Shown piece by piece: positions 1-8,160 of a DNA stretch of 64,000 nucleotides. How positions within the stretch are numbered: position 1 is the first letter of the stretch; each line of letters begins with the position of its first letter. The stretch comes from Verrucomicrobiota bacterium (GTDB lineage Bacteria; Verrucomicrobiota; Verrucomicrobiia; Opitutales; Opitutaceae): the NCBI GenBank assembly GCA_016235555.1, contig JACRKC010000066.1, positions 1 to 64,000 on the forward strand, given 5' to 3'. The position numbers and the translations under genes were made by a program. The notes below the pieces were generated by a model. It was not told the origin of the DNA and did not search any database. It saw only the letters and a program-made list of their open reading frames with translations.

Positions 1-141
1 GCGGATCGGATCGGTTCGCGCGCCGGGCTAGGCGGCGCGCAACGGGCCGGAGCGCAGCGGAGGCCGGGCGGCTCGCGCGCGGAGCGGAGCCGTCAGGCGG
101 AGCGCAGAGCGCGAGGCGTAGGCGTTTGGGCGCGCGGATAT
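1..141. other. GC-rich segment, possible breakpoint
   Basis: Very GC-rich sequence with repeated short words (variants of GGAGCGCAG and GAGGCCGGGCGG) that codes for nothing recognisable. The reading frame of the RCC1-repeat gene runs into it and stops. Its style resembles the GC-rich palindromic spacers inside the neighbouring mobile element (around 6.4, 7.8 and 12.5 kb). I infer a junction near 141, but the window edge prevents proof. Confidence 0.35.
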
Positions 142-611
142 CCGGCCGCAATCGCGACAATCCCGCTGAGGCCAGGAACTGCAACGGGGAGCAGCGGCGA
201 AGGCGTGGAACCGCTGGTGTAACCTTGACCCAGTTGGGCCGCATAGTTGGGACCCCAAGCCCACACGGTGCCGTCTTTCTTCAGCGCAACAGAGTGAGTC
301 GTGCCGGCCGCCACGCTGACGACGTTGTTCAAGCCGCCAAGCACCTGCACCGGTGTCGATCGGATCGTCTGCGTCCCGTCACCCAGATAATACGCACCGA
401 CGCCCCAGACAGTGCCGTCGCCTTTGACGACATACGACCGCCCGCCGCCGCCGGAAATCGTAGTCGTGTTGGTGAGCACGACGCTGGTTTGGTTCGTCGG
501 CTGCACCGAAATGGTCGGCGCGCTGGCTGACAGGACCGCGGGTGCCACGCCGCATGCGGCAACGGCACGAAACAGACGGATGCTGCGGCGCAGATTCGAA
601 ATCGAGTGCAT
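93..611 (-). pseudogene. Truncated RCC1-repeat secreted protein
   Basis: A 172-residue product with an N-terminal signal-like segment (to about residue 30) followed by roughly two RCC1 beta-propeller blades, recognisable from SVAAGTTHSVALKKDGTVWA and VWGVGAYYLGDG. RCC1-type propellers usually need about seven blades, so this is far too short. After GLSGIVAIAAGY, where the next blade should give a small/His-Ser pattern, the protein becomes a Pro/Arg/Ala tail and ends in the GC-rich segment at the window edge. It starts 7 bp after the stop of the thioredoxin-like gene, so the two are probably co-transcribed. RCC1 proteins in this phylum are secreted and of unknown function. It may be an intact short protein, but a broken gene is more likely. 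Confidence 0.6.
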
Positions 612-618
612 GGCAGAT

Positions 619-1701
619 TCAAAGTCCGGCGTTTGTTAGCAGCGCCGGCAGCTCGTCCGGCCGTCCGTAGCTGGCTAGATTGCCTCCACGGTCGAACACA
701 TAGACATACGGCAGGTGCTGGTTCTTAAAAAGTTTGCCGACCACGCCGGCCGAGGGAGCGGCGTCAAAACAGTAACTCCCGGGGAAGGGTGCCAGACTCC
801 GGGCAGCCAGCGTTGCGCCAACGCCCGAGTGCAAGGCGACATACACCCAACGGGCGTCATGGGGAACAATCGAGCTGTGTCCTTTTAGCCGGTTGAGATC
901 GTTGACCCTCGCGTCGCCCGACCAGAGATACACGATAGTCGGTTTGCCGGGCGTTGAAAGCGCCACGGGCTCCCCCTCCAATGTGGTGAACACGGCATCC
1001 ACCTTTTTGCCGAGGAGGGAATAGCGGTCGATGGTAAGCTGGGCTTCGATTTTGGCCGAAGCCGGCGCCGGTTGCAGCAGGATTTTCCGGGCCACGCGAT
1101 TGGCGGTCTCACGATCCGCCGTATTCACGACGGCAAGGTAAAATCCGTAAACCTCCGGCAGGTCTCCAAATTCGGTCCGGAGGCGATCGGCGGTTCTTTC
1201 GTGCTCGGCCGGATCGCTGGACAACGCACGGCCGTTTTGTCGCAGTTCGTATTGGAGTCGTTCCATCATCACCGCCACTTCCAGGCGGTCTTTGCCGGGA
1301 ATGGTCCGGTCGCCGCGATAAGCGGAGGCTGTCTGCAACGCCACTTGGCCGCGATCCGCATCGGTCGCCAGCACGCCGCGCAGGAGGCTCATGCTTTCGA
1401 GCTTCCTCGCTTGCGGCACTCGTGGATCGTTGGGGAACGACGTATAAAATACGTTTGCGCTCTGCGCGGTTTGTCTGGCCACTCCCGCGCGCTGCTGAAT
1501 GTCCGCCTGAACTTGGGCTGGGGTCTTGCGCGTGGCGCTGGTGGCGGTCGCGGGCATCGGGGCTGATGCCGTGGTAAGGTTGGCCCATGCTCGATCGGCA
1601 GCGTTGCTGGCCGCATTCTGCGCGAAGACCAAGCTGGTGTTCAGCAGGACCAACAGAGTGCAAGCGCTTGTTCGTATTAGAGAATATTGTAAGGGGTTCA
1701 T
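619..1701 (-). CDS. Secreted thioredoxin-fold protein lacking the CxxC motif
   Basis: A 360-residue protein. I chose the ATG at 1701 because it gives a clean signal peptide (MNPLQYSLIRTSACTLLVLL, then cleavage after FAQ). Residues about 40-230 are helical and TPR-like, with residence-type repeats (RVPQARKLESMSLLRGVLAT). The C-terminal 120 residues look like a TlpA/redoxin thioredoxin fold: PTIVYLWSGDARVNDLNRLK sits where TlpA proteins have the W-C-x-x-C active site, and LPYVYVFDRGGNLASYGRPD matches the later cis-Pro strand region. The catalytic cysteines are absent, so redox activity is unlikely. A binding or folding role in the periplasm is inferred. It is followed at once by the RCC1 gene. 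Confidence 0.65.
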   Translation of the reverse strand: MNPLQYSLIRTSACTLLVLLNTSLVFAQNAASNAADRAWANLTTASAPMPATATSATRKTPAQVQADIQQRAGVARQTAQSANVFYTSFPNDPRVPQARKLESMSLLRGVLATDADRGQVALQTASAYRGDRTIPGKDRLEVAVMMERLQYELRQNGRALSSDPAEHERTADRLRTEFGDLPEVYGFYLAVVNTADRETANRVARKILLQPAPASAKIEAQLTIDRYSLLGKKVDAVFTTLEGEPVALSTPGKPTIVYLWSGDARVNDLNRLKGHSSIVPHDARWVYVALHSGVGATLAARSLAPFPGSYCFDAAPSAGVVGKLFKNQHLPYVYVFDRGGNLASYGRPDELPALLTNAGL

Positions 1702-2015
1702 GTCGGAAATGACGTGTGTCAACGAGTCCACTACGGGCGGAGAAAGCAAAAAGCACCGAATGCAGCTTCCGGCAGTCGCCCGCAGTTCCAAGAAAACTTT
1801 TCGGGAAAAATTCCCGATGTGATTGGCGTATAATATGCTAAAGCAGATGCCTTCCGCAGAACAAAAAGCCTGTTATCGGCAGGCGATTGGGCACTTGAGA
1901 AAGGCAGACGCACGCTCCAAGCAGCAAAGGTCAGATCGCAGGGGCTTTTTTGTTTTATGATCCAACCCGAGCATGACTTACGACGGCGCTGCGGCTAATA
2001 ATAACACCGGTTCGA
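1702..2015. other. Intergenic region with small hairpins
   Basis: No gene seen. There is a 7-bp-arm hairpin at 1801-1817 (TCGGGAA-AAA-TTCCCGA) and a 5-bp-arm hairpin at 1868-1884. TATAAT lies at 1829-1834 on the plus strand but has no convincing -35 partner. It lies between the thioredoxin-like gene and the 3' end of the relaxase operon, so it should hold the promoter of the former. The left boundary of the mobile element may lie here, but I see no direct repeat that proves it. Confidence 0.4.
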
Positions 2016-2384
2016 TCATCGTTTCCGGCGCTCTTCCGCATCCAGCGGTTCGATCCGAATCTCACGCACGAGGGCCATGTAGGATGGCAGTCGCGCCGCG
2101 TCCGTGAAATCCGCCGCCACCACCGCGACCAGCCTTGCCTCCACCTCAGCCACGGCTTTGTAAACTACGTCGAGATTTTTTCCGGCGATGACGACGCTGT
2201 GCGTGACGTAGGAGAGTTCGAGGGCGGTTCCGTCGGTTTTGAGCGACAGCTTGAGCAACGACGAGTAGGGCAGCGCCACTTGCTCCCGCGGCGATTGGAG
2301 GCGCAAAAACGCCGCCGGGACCTCCCGCGTCTCAAGACAGCGGGGATCGGCCGGCCGATCATTCTCGTGGCGGGTCTTTAACAT
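2016..2384 (-). CDS. Small hypothetical protein downstream of the relaxase
   Basis: A 122-residue protein of no family I recognise. It begins 6 bp after the relaxase stop and on the same strand, so it is almost certainly co-transcribed and probably translationally coupled. The middle (VALPYSSLLKLSLKTDGTAL) and later part (SYVTHSVVIAGKNLDVVYKA) read as alternating beta strands, followed by an amphipathic helix, which resembles a small PilZ-like or PH-like beta-barrel fold. There is no signal peptide or membrane segment. A role accessory to mobilization is inferred from position only. Confidence 0.6.
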   Translation of the reverse strand: MLKTRHENDRPADPRCLETREVPAAFLRLQSPREQVALPYSSLLKLSLKTDGTALELSYVTHSVVIAGKNLDVVYKAVAEVEARLVAVVAADFTDAARLPSYMALVREIRIEPLDAEERRKR

Positions 2385-2390
2385 GACTGG

Positions 2391-5291
2391 TCAGAATCCC
2401 ATCCGCATGCGCGACCCGGCCTGATGGTGGTGGATGGCGGGACGCGGTGGTCGAAAGTCCTCTTCCGCCGGTCGCGGACCCCTCACGGTCGGTTTAACCG
2501 CCTCGGCAACTATCTTTTCCGACTCGACCGCCGCCTCACCGGGCCGCTGCTGCGGATTAACCGCCAGAAAACACGCCCGCACGTGCATCAAGTGACGCCA
2601 ACCGCGAGCCATGACGGAGCGGAGATCGGTCCCGAGCGCGTGCTGGCGCACAAACTCCATTGCCGACATCCGTGCTTCGCTCTTCAATCCCGCGGCGTCG
2701 AGGAACGCCTCACGGTCCGGCACAAACACGCGGATGCCCTCGCGTCCACGGGTCGTAGAAACATACAGCCCCTCGCGCGAAATCGCGCCCGCCACGAAGA
2801 CGTGATCCACCGTGAGTCCCTGCGCAGCGTGGGAGGTCATCGCGTAGCCATGCACGACCTGCCGCGTGTGCAGCGTCGAGCCGTCGGCGAGCACGAGCCG
2901 GCCGCTGGCGTCCACGGACCGAACATGCACAGTCGCACCATTCGCGAGCCGCTGTTTCTGTCCATCGGCGCGTTCAGCATAGCTCACGGCCCGCACGCGC
3001 AAGAGGTCGCCGGCCCCGACCGCGAGCGGACGTTGCTCGCAGACGGTCCACGTGAGGCCAGATTGGCGGGGCGAGATGGAAGATTCCTCCGCGCCGCGGG
3101 CGACGACCAGCCGGTGTTTTTCTTTCCTAACGACGCGCAGCTCGTCGCCTTTCGCAAAATGTTTTGTCGCCTTGTGCGTCACCAGCACGTCGCCGGGTTG
3201 ATAGTTGCGCACGTCTTTCTGCTGCGCCCTGGTCCAATCCTTCGCCCGCAGCGACGCGATGGTCTGTTCTTCGCGGGCAAGTTTTCCGGCGGCGCGGAGT
3301 TTTTCGCGGGCGTGCAGATTAAGCGCGTCGATTTCCGCCCACGTGGGCGCGACCATCAGCGCGGTTTTTGCCCGCTCTTGGACGCCGGCTTTCGTGCGAA
3401 CGGTTTTGATTTCCTGGGAGGCCGCGAACCAATCGTTGACCATGCGCACCCGCCGGTCAGTTGGATTTTCGATCTCAACGATGGCACCCATCGCATCGAG
3501 CTTGGCCACGCCTTCGGCGATTTTCCCGCCCGCGAGCGCATCGGCGGCGGCCCTGTAGGCTGGATTTGCCGACTGCCGCCGGACTTCGTGCAGTTCGGCC
3601 ACCGTGACTCGCGATTCGTGTTCGACGATCCGCGCAGCGTCGCCGGCCTCGACGCTCTTGTGCTGGCCGGAATCGCCGACGAACACGAGCCGCGCATGTT
3701 GTTTCTCTGCCAGATCGACAACCGCCTTGAGCTGGCGGAGGGAGAGGAGGCCGTATTCGTCGATGACGACGGCTTTTTGGCGGATGGAGTCTTGCAGGGC
3801 CGGATCGACCAACAATCGCTGGACGGTTTGCGTCTCTCGCAAGGCGATCGCCGCGGCGGTGCGACCGGCCTGTGCTTGTTCGGCGCCATCGCGGCGGAGG
3901 ATTTCCACGGCCTGGGTGCTTGGAGCGAAACAGGCGACCTCGCGTTTGATGGAAGCCATGCCCTCGATGGCGCTCGCGAGCGTGTGCGTCTTACCGGTGC
4001 CGGCCCGGCCGCGCAGCACGACGGCGCGGTCGCCTGAATTGAGAATCAAACCGACCGCCGCCCGCTGTTCCTTGGATAATTTCTCGCCGGCGTCGCTCAT
4101 GAGGTAACCGAGTTCGGCAAGGGTGCCGGCATTGGTATTGAGTTGGGCCACCAGCGCGCGTTCCAGGTCGAGCGCCGCGCGGGTCGTCACCTTGTCGTCG
4201 GCGTGGAGGAGGGCACTGTTGCCACCAACGACGGCCTCTTTGATGGCGCTGAGCGGGTGCTGGCCGTAGGACTGCCGGAGAATCTCGGCGGTGAGTTCGT
4301 GGACGGGGACAACCGTCTTTCGCTCAAACACGTGTTCGACGGCCCGTTCGACGGCGACGGCGAGGACGACGCGGTCTGTGGTGACGGGCTTGGCTTTTTC
4401 GCGCAGCGCATGGAGCTGCCGCAGTTCCTCGGCGTTCACCTGGGCGAACTGGCGCTGCCGCACGTCGTCCGGCGTCAGCTCGTATTGCTTCTTCGCCCGG
4501 TTCTCGCGGACGAGGACGGCGATTTCGTCGCGGGTAAGCTCGCGGCCGAGTTCTGCTTCGCGGACGGCGACGGCGCGGTCGCGCTCGGCAGCTCGCTTCG
4601 AAAACCGTTCGATCAAATTCGAGGAAATTCCAGCAAGTTCGAAGCCGTGCTCCCGGCGTTCGATGGCGTAGCCGAGTTTTTGGACCTCGCGAGCGAGGGC
4701 GTTGCGATACACCTCCGTGAGATAGCGGGCGCGTTCGAAGATATTCGAGGATTCGAGCGCCAGCAGCCGGGAGCTCGAATCACCTCGAACGACATTGAAC
4801 ACGAACGCGTGCGAGTGGAGGTGAGGGTCGAGGGCGCGACTCTCCCCGTGACGGAAGACTGCCGCGGCGATGCTGGGGCTCGTCACGTAGCGTTTGTTGA
4901 TGCCACGGCCGTCTTGATGGGCGGCGAAGGTCTCCAATTCGCGCAGGGCCGCGTTTACCGCCGTTTCATGGGCGGCGACCAGGCGATCGTCACCACCGAT
5001 GAAGGCTTGGATGGAGACCGACTTGGGAGCGTTGAACGTGGCATCGTAGCCGGCACGACGGGCCGCTGCCATGCGCTCCGTCAGTTGTTCGCCCGTGGCT
5101 GCGTGATGGTTGCTGGCGACGCGCTCGAAGGCCTCGTCGGAGATGGTCGCGCCCTCGACCAATCCGACCGCTTCGCAGAGCTGCCCGAAGCACTGGCCTT
5201 CGACTTTCATGCCCTGCGAATAGTAATCCGCCTGCCGGAGGTATTCACCCAAGGCCTTACTGAAGACCTTGCATGTTCGAATGGTCAACAT
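2391..5291 (-). CDS. MobF-family relaxase-helicase (TrwC/TraI type)
   Basis: A 966-residue conjugative relaxase. It nicks oriT and carries the strand into the recipient, and its C-terminal SF1 helicase unwinds the DNA. The N-terminal relaxase domain shows the candidate nucleophile tyrosines Y23/Y24 (ADYYSQG), the FNAPKSVSI motif at residues 86-94 and the three-histidine metal site H157-x-H159-x-H161. The helicase half has Walker A GRAGTGKT at 428-435, Walker B VVIDEYG at 508-514 and late motifs SHAAQGLTVD and STTRGREG. The length is normal for MobF. The start at 5291 is set by a strong Shine-Dalgarno (GGAGG, 6 nt upstream on the minus strand). The protein ends in RMRMGF. It is transcribed away from the putative oriT gap and followed by a small gene. 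No coupling protein is seen nearby. Confidence 0.92.
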   Translation of the reverse strand: MLTIRTCKVFSKALGEYLRQADYYSQGMKVEGQCFGQLCEAVGLVEGATISDEAFERVASNHHAATGEQLTERMAAARRAGYDATFNAPKSVSIQAFIGGDDRLVAAHETAVNAALRELETFAAHQDGRGINKRYVTSPSIAAAVFRHGESRALDPHLHSHAFVFNVVRGDSSSRLLALESSNIFERARYLTEVYRNALAREVQKLGYAIERREHGFELAGISSNLIERFSKRAAERDRAVAVREAELGRELTRDEIAVLVRENRAKKQYELTPDDVRQRQFAQVNAEELRQLHALREKAKPVTTDRVVLAVAVERAVEHVFERKTVVPVHELTAEILRQSYGQHPLSAIKEAVVGGNSALLHADDKVTTRAALDLERALVAQLNTNAGTLAELGYLMSDAGEKLSKEQRAAVGLILNSGDRAVVLRGRAGTGKTHTLASAIEGMASIKREVACFAPSTQAVEILRRDGAEQAQAGRTAAAIALRETQTVQRLLVDPALQDSIRQKAVVIDEYGLLSLRQLKAVVDLAEKQHARLVFVGDSGQHKSVEAGDAARIVEHESRVTVAELHEVRRQSANPAYRAAADALAGGKIAEGVAKLDAMGAIVEIENPTDRRVRMVNDWFAASQEIKTVRTKAGVQERAKTALMVAPTWAEIDALNLHAREKLRAAGKLAREEQTIASLRAKDWTRAQQKDVRNYQPGDVLVTHKATKHFAKGDELRVVRKEKHRLVVARGAEESSISPRQSGLTWTVCEQRPLAVGAGDLLRVRAVSYAERADGQKQRLANGATVHVRSVDASGRLVLADGSTLHTRQVVHGYAMTSHAAQGLTVDHVFVAGAISREGLYVSTTRGREGIRVFVPDREAFLDAAGLKSEARMSAMEFVRQHALGTDLRSVMARGWRHLMHVRACFLAVNPQQRPGEAAVESEKIVAEAVKPTVRGPRPAEEDFRPPRPAIHHHQAGSRMRMGF

Positions 5292-5630
5292 GACCCACCT
5301 CCATTTTCACCCAAGCCAAACGAACTCAACGAAGCCGCAACCGAGCAACCAACACTACGAATTACCACCTCAACCCAATCAACAACGCCTACTACAACGA
5401 AGAAACAGAACCTCAATGACTGAACAAACTCATCAAAACGAAAGCGAAAAACATCAACCAACTGAAGTATCCAAAGACTCAATCGATGCAAAAGCCCCAA
5501 CGAATCGAAATCACTCAGGAAAAACCAAAGAAAGAAATAGCTTAGGACACCAACGTCCAAGCCTCGCGGCTTAGACCCCGGCAAAAGCGCTCCCATTGCG
5601 CTGCCGCTTCGCTCCGAATATCGTTCCAAA
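5292..5630. other. Candidate oriT and divergent promoter region
   Basis: A 339-bp gap between the divergent relaxase and HTH-like genes. By eye the plus strand is strongly A/C-rich and poor in G and T up to about 5540, unlike the GC-rich genes around it. The HTH-proximal end carries three close inverted repeats: CTTAGGAC/GTCCAAG at 5541-5561 (one bulge), AAGCC-TCGC-GGCTT at 5559-5572 and AGCGC/GCGCT at 5586-5602. Position beside a MobF relaxase, low GC, strand skew and hairpins are what an oriT shows. No nic consensus can be assigned by eye. The promoters of both genes must also lie here. Confidence 0.5.
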
Positions 5631-6242
5631 ATGATTCCTTCGCCACCACCTGCACACCACGCCACCACTCCCGAACCGCCACCGACGCTCGCCGAGTTGG
5701 TCGCCAAGGCGCGCCACCCGAAGCAGCCGAAAACGGCGCAGCTTGAGGCGCACCGCGCGGAACTGCTGCGGCTGCGCCGCGAAGGCGATTCCGTCGAGGT
5801 GCTGGCGAGGGCGTTGCGCGGCCTCGGCGTCGAAATCTCCGCCGAGGCGCTGCGGCTGTGGCTCAACCGCCAACTCCGCCGGAAAGCGGCGAAGCGCGGA
5901 CGAGTGACGCGCGCCGTCACGCCCCAAGAACCGATGCCGGCATCGCCACCACCACCGCCGGAGCCAAGTGCAATCGTGGAGCGCGTCGCGGTAGCGGCCG
6001 GCGTTGTGGCAGACACCGTCGTCACGCCCACAGTAACTCCGATCGAGGTAACGCCTCCTTCGCCTGCACCCGTGGCCGCCGTCAGCACAGCGTCGCCGCC
6101 TTCGGTTCCGCTACCGCAAAGCGGCAGCGGTCCGGGAACGACAGGGCCGGCGAAGCCATACACGCCGTGGAAGAACAATTTTACTCCGTTGATTATCGAC
6201 AGCTGCCCACGTGAACCAAGAACGGCACCGGGTAATTCGTAG
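5631..6242 (+). CDS. HTH-like protein with proline-rich tail, possible mobilization accessory factor
   Basis: A 203-residue protein divergent from the relaxase across the putative oriT. Residues about 20-85 carry a helix-turn-helix-like pattern (AELLRLRREGDSVEVLARAL, then GVEISAEALRLWLNRQL) typical of small plasmid and mobilization proteins that bind oriT or regulate relaxase genes. The N-terminus and the region after residue 95 are rich in Pro/Ala/Thr/Val and probably disordered. It ends with a short conserved-looking segment, KPYTPWKNNFTPLII. The start ATG at 5631 lacks a clear Shine-Dalgarno. The opposite strand is also open over the same stretch, a common GC artefact. DNA binding is inferred, not shown. 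Confidence 0.6.
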   Translation: MIPSPPPAHHATTPEPPPTLAELVAKARHPKQPKTAQLEAHRAELLRLRREGDSVEVLARALRGLGVEISAEALRLWLNRQLRRKAAKRGRVTRAVTPQEPMPASPPPPPEPSAIVERVAVAAGVVADTVVTPTVTPIEVTPPSPAPVAAVSTASPPSVPLPQSGSGPGTTGPAKPYTPWKNNFTPLIIDSCPREPRTAPGNS

Positions 6243-6289
6243 GCGAGCGCTGACTCCATGTCTCGAGCATGGCAGCTTTTGCAGGGCGT

Positions 6290-6333
6290 GCGGAGTCTCC
6301 GCAGCGCACATTCAGGTGCGCCAATGTTCGCTC
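6290..6333. repeat. 44-bp direct repeat, copy 1
   Basis: Starts GCGGAGTCTCC and ends CCAATGTTCGCTC. It matches the copy at 6726-6769 at 40 of 44 positions in the same orientation, 436 bp away. Differences fall at positions 12, 21, 27 and 29. Its role is unknown; a recombination scar, protein-binding site or residue of a duplicated gene end are all possible. Confidence 0.8.
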
Positions 6334-6470
6334 AGACGAGGTCGTTGGAGATGAGGGTGTCCGTAAGTGCAGCGCGACGCGCGCATGACGCGAAGCGTCG
6401 ACCGGCGCAGAAACCTGCGCTCGCAAGGGGAACGGGAAACCGCCCGGAGGGCGGAGGCCCGGGCTCCGAT

Positions 6471-6521
6471 CTCCACGAAGGCACGCCGCGGGTCGCGCTA
6501 TTTCGGCGTGCCATCGTGGAG
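6471..6521. repeat. Imperfect hairpin with 18-bp arms
   Basis: Left arm 6471-6488 and right arm 6504-6521 pair at 17 of 18 positions with a 15-nt loop. Weaker pairing continues outwards (GGGCTCC against GGAGCCC). There is no T-run, so it is not an ordinary terminator. It is similar in character to the palindromes at 7732-7901. Confidence 0.7.
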
Positions 6522-6725
6522 CCCGCGGAGCGTGCGGCCTGAGCGCGGAGACATGGGCCGATCGCGTGCCCACGACTCCGCGCCGGCCGCCGGTCGGGGG
6601 CAAACGCCCCGTTCTTCGGAAATAGATGCGTGCAGCACGTTCATCGGGCACACCATGCGCCAGCACGAGCAGCCTGCCGTTGAACCGCACCAGCGGGATT
6701 TCAACTGGAAGATCGGCCGGTATTG

Positions 6726-6769
6726 GCGGAGTCTCCCCAGCGCACCTTCAGTTTCGCCAATGTTCGCTC
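6726..6769. repeat. 44-bp direct repeat, copy 2
   Basis: Second copy of the repeat at 6290-6333 (40/44 identical). It overlaps the last seven codons and stop of the hypothetical gene ending at 6748, so copy 1 could be the tail of a lost related gene. Confidence 0.8.
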
Positions 6770-7683
6770 GGGCAATTTCCCTCGGCGGCGTAGCATTTCG
6801 CCATCGGGTCCAGTCCGGACAAGAGCAGCGCCAATTGGGCGTGCAACGACCGCCGCACCGCCGGGTCGCTGAGGTAACCGGGAGCGCGTTCATTGAACCA
6901 AGTCGCCAGCTCGGTTGCCTTGGGTCCGGCGCGAATCGTGAGCATCCGGTAGTGTCCCGGTGCATCCCAGCCCCACTCATCGGCGCGGGCTTCGCACCAT
7001 TCGGCAATGGTGGCAGCCAGCTTCTTTTTCCCGGCCGAGGCACGGAGCGCCGGAATCGCTGCCACGAAGCAGCCGTCCGCCGCGTGGTGTTCCGCACACT
7101 CGGTTTGCAGCTTGGTGAAAAATGACCGCCACCACCACGCGGGTTCGATGCGACTCATCCGTGCGATGGCGGAATCGGTCGCGAGGTCATCGAAAAAGTC
7201 ATCGCCCAATCCGCGCGGGCCAGTCTGCGTCCAGTAGGCTTGCGCGGCGGTGTGGCGGGCCTGTTCCACGAACGAGGCGTGGCGCGACCGCGCCGCGAGG
7301 AAATCGGACTGGAGTCGCTCAACCTCGCTGTTGCGCAATGCCGGTGGGCGATCAGCTCCACTGACGCGCCACTGGCGGAAATGAGTTTCCAGCGCGGATT
7401 CCATCGCGTGGCGGACGCCGACATAGGCGGCGCCGCCGATCTGTTCATGCGCCGGCTCCACGGCTGACTCACGGCGGATCAGCGCTGCCAAGGGCCGGCG
7501 ACGGAGTTGCTTGTCACAAATCGCCGCACCGATCTCCGCCACGAAGGGCGCGGCGAGTTCGGGCTGAGGCGCCAGGCAGCGGGGCAGTTTCGACGCATCA
7601 AATGCCCGGCTCACCCGCCAGTCGGTGAAGACTTGCGCCCAAGAGTCGAAGCCGGTGGGAAGCGTAGGTTGCAACCGGGCCAT
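6748..7683 (-). CDS. Hypothetical protein of the mobile element
   Basis: A 311-residue protein that I do not recognise. I set the start at the ATG at 7683 (MARLQPTLPTGFDSW) because the open frame upstream of it is the GC-rich palindromic spacer and has atypical Pro/Arg/Ala composition. The protein is mainly helical and rich in Ala, Arg and Trp, with a tryptophan cluster IEPAWWWRSFFTKLQ near the middle and ATIAEWCEARADEWGWD later. No signal peptide, membrane segment or nucleotide-binding motif is visible. It is cytosolic by appearance and divergent from the CoiA-like gene. Its 3' end overlaps a 44-bp repeat, so its present C-terminus may have been shaped by recombination. Confidence 0.55.
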   Translation of the reverse strand: MARLQPTLPTGFDSWAQVFTDWRVSRAFDASKLPRCLAPQPELAAPFVAEIGAAICDKQLRRRPLAALIRRESAVEPAHEQIGGAAYVGVRHAMESALETHFRQWRVSGADRPPALRNSEVERLQSDFLAARSRHASFVEQARHTAAQAYWTQTGPRGLGDDFFDDLATDSAIARMSRIEPAWWWRSFFTKLQTECAEHHAADGCFVAAIPALRASAGKKKLAATIAEWCEARADEWGWDAPGHYRMLTIRAGPKATELATWFNERAPGYLSDPAVRRSLHAQLALLLSGLDPMAKCYAAEGNCPSEHWRN

Positions 7684-7731
7684 TATATCATGGCGGGCAA
7701 TGCGGGCCGGAATGGCCGCGGACCGGCACCG

Positions 7732-7784
7732 GGAACAAGGTCGCGCCGGGCTCTGCGTTGCTCCGCCCGGCGCGACCCTGTTCC
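7732..7784. repeat. Strong hairpin with 20-bp arms
   Basis: Left arm 7732-7751 and right arm 7765-7784 match as inverted copies at 19 of 20 positions around a 13-nt loop. No T-run follows on either strand. It may be a structured recombination site, an RNA element or a small palindromic transposable element. Confidence 0.85.
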
Positions 7785-7812
7785 TGCGAAGGCCGGTGGG
7801 TGCCCGGAAGCG

Positions 7813-7901
7813 GCCACGGGAGGCCGGGGACCGGAGCGCTGCGCTCGCGACCGCTCCGCCTGCGGCTCCGTCGGTCGCGTCCGGCCCCGGCCACCCGTGG
7901 C
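7813..7901. repeat. Nested palindrome
   Basis: Outer arms 7813-7835 and 7880-7901 pair with one gap and one mismatch. Inside are a perfect 8-bp stem (CGCGACCG at 7846-7853 with CGGTCGCG at 7872-7879) and a small GAGCGC-T-GCGCTC hairpin at 7834-7846. Together with the hairpin just upstream this gives about 170 bp of nearly continuous foldable sequence. Confidence 0.8.
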
Positions 7902-8160
7902 TCGTCCGGCCGGGTGTTGCCACCCATTGATTTGTAATGCGAATAAGATACCACCAGTGGGCGAGGACGTATTGCGGCGAAAACTCGACCACTATGAATC
8001 TCGCTACGAGATGCGGTCACGTCCACTTTAACGCGGCCAACGACGTCACCCGAACTCAAGAGCTGACTTCGATAGGTCGGTTTCGGAATATGCCGCAAGA
8101 ACGCTGAGCTTCCACGGAGCGCCGCAGTTTGACTAGACGCGCACTTCCCGACGAACTGGA

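Larger units (their letters stand above)
6243..6747. other. GC-rich spacer with palindromes and repeats
   Basis: About 500 bp with no convincing gene, though several frames are open because of GC content. One minus-strand frame (about 6610-6710) reads like the remnant of a protein (VRFNGRLLVLAHG) but has no proper start or continuation. The spacer contains two copies of a 44-bp direct repeat and a long imperfect hairpin, listed separately. Confidence 0.5.
7684..8160. other. Divergent intergenic region with long palindromes
   Basis: A 477-bp gap between divergently transcribed genes. The first half (7700-7915) is GC-rich and folds into two very strong palindromes, listed separately. The second half (7930-8160) has more ordinary composition and should hold the promoter of the CoiA-like gene. 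No small gene is convincing. Confidence 0.5.

Noticed and set aside
1801-1834. Promoter based on TATAAT at 1829-1834
   Set aside because: There is no acceptable -35 at the right distance on the plus strand and no plus-strand gene follows.
2424-4037. Plus-strand frame of 537 codons antisense to the relaxase
   Set aside because: Composition typical of antisense (His/Arg/Asp/Gly-rich); the relaxase has all catalytic motifs.
6243-7930. Integron-like attC sites as an explanation for the palindromes in the element
   Set aside because: No paired RYYYAAC/GTTRRRY core sites could be found, and genes lie in both orientations with irregular spacing.
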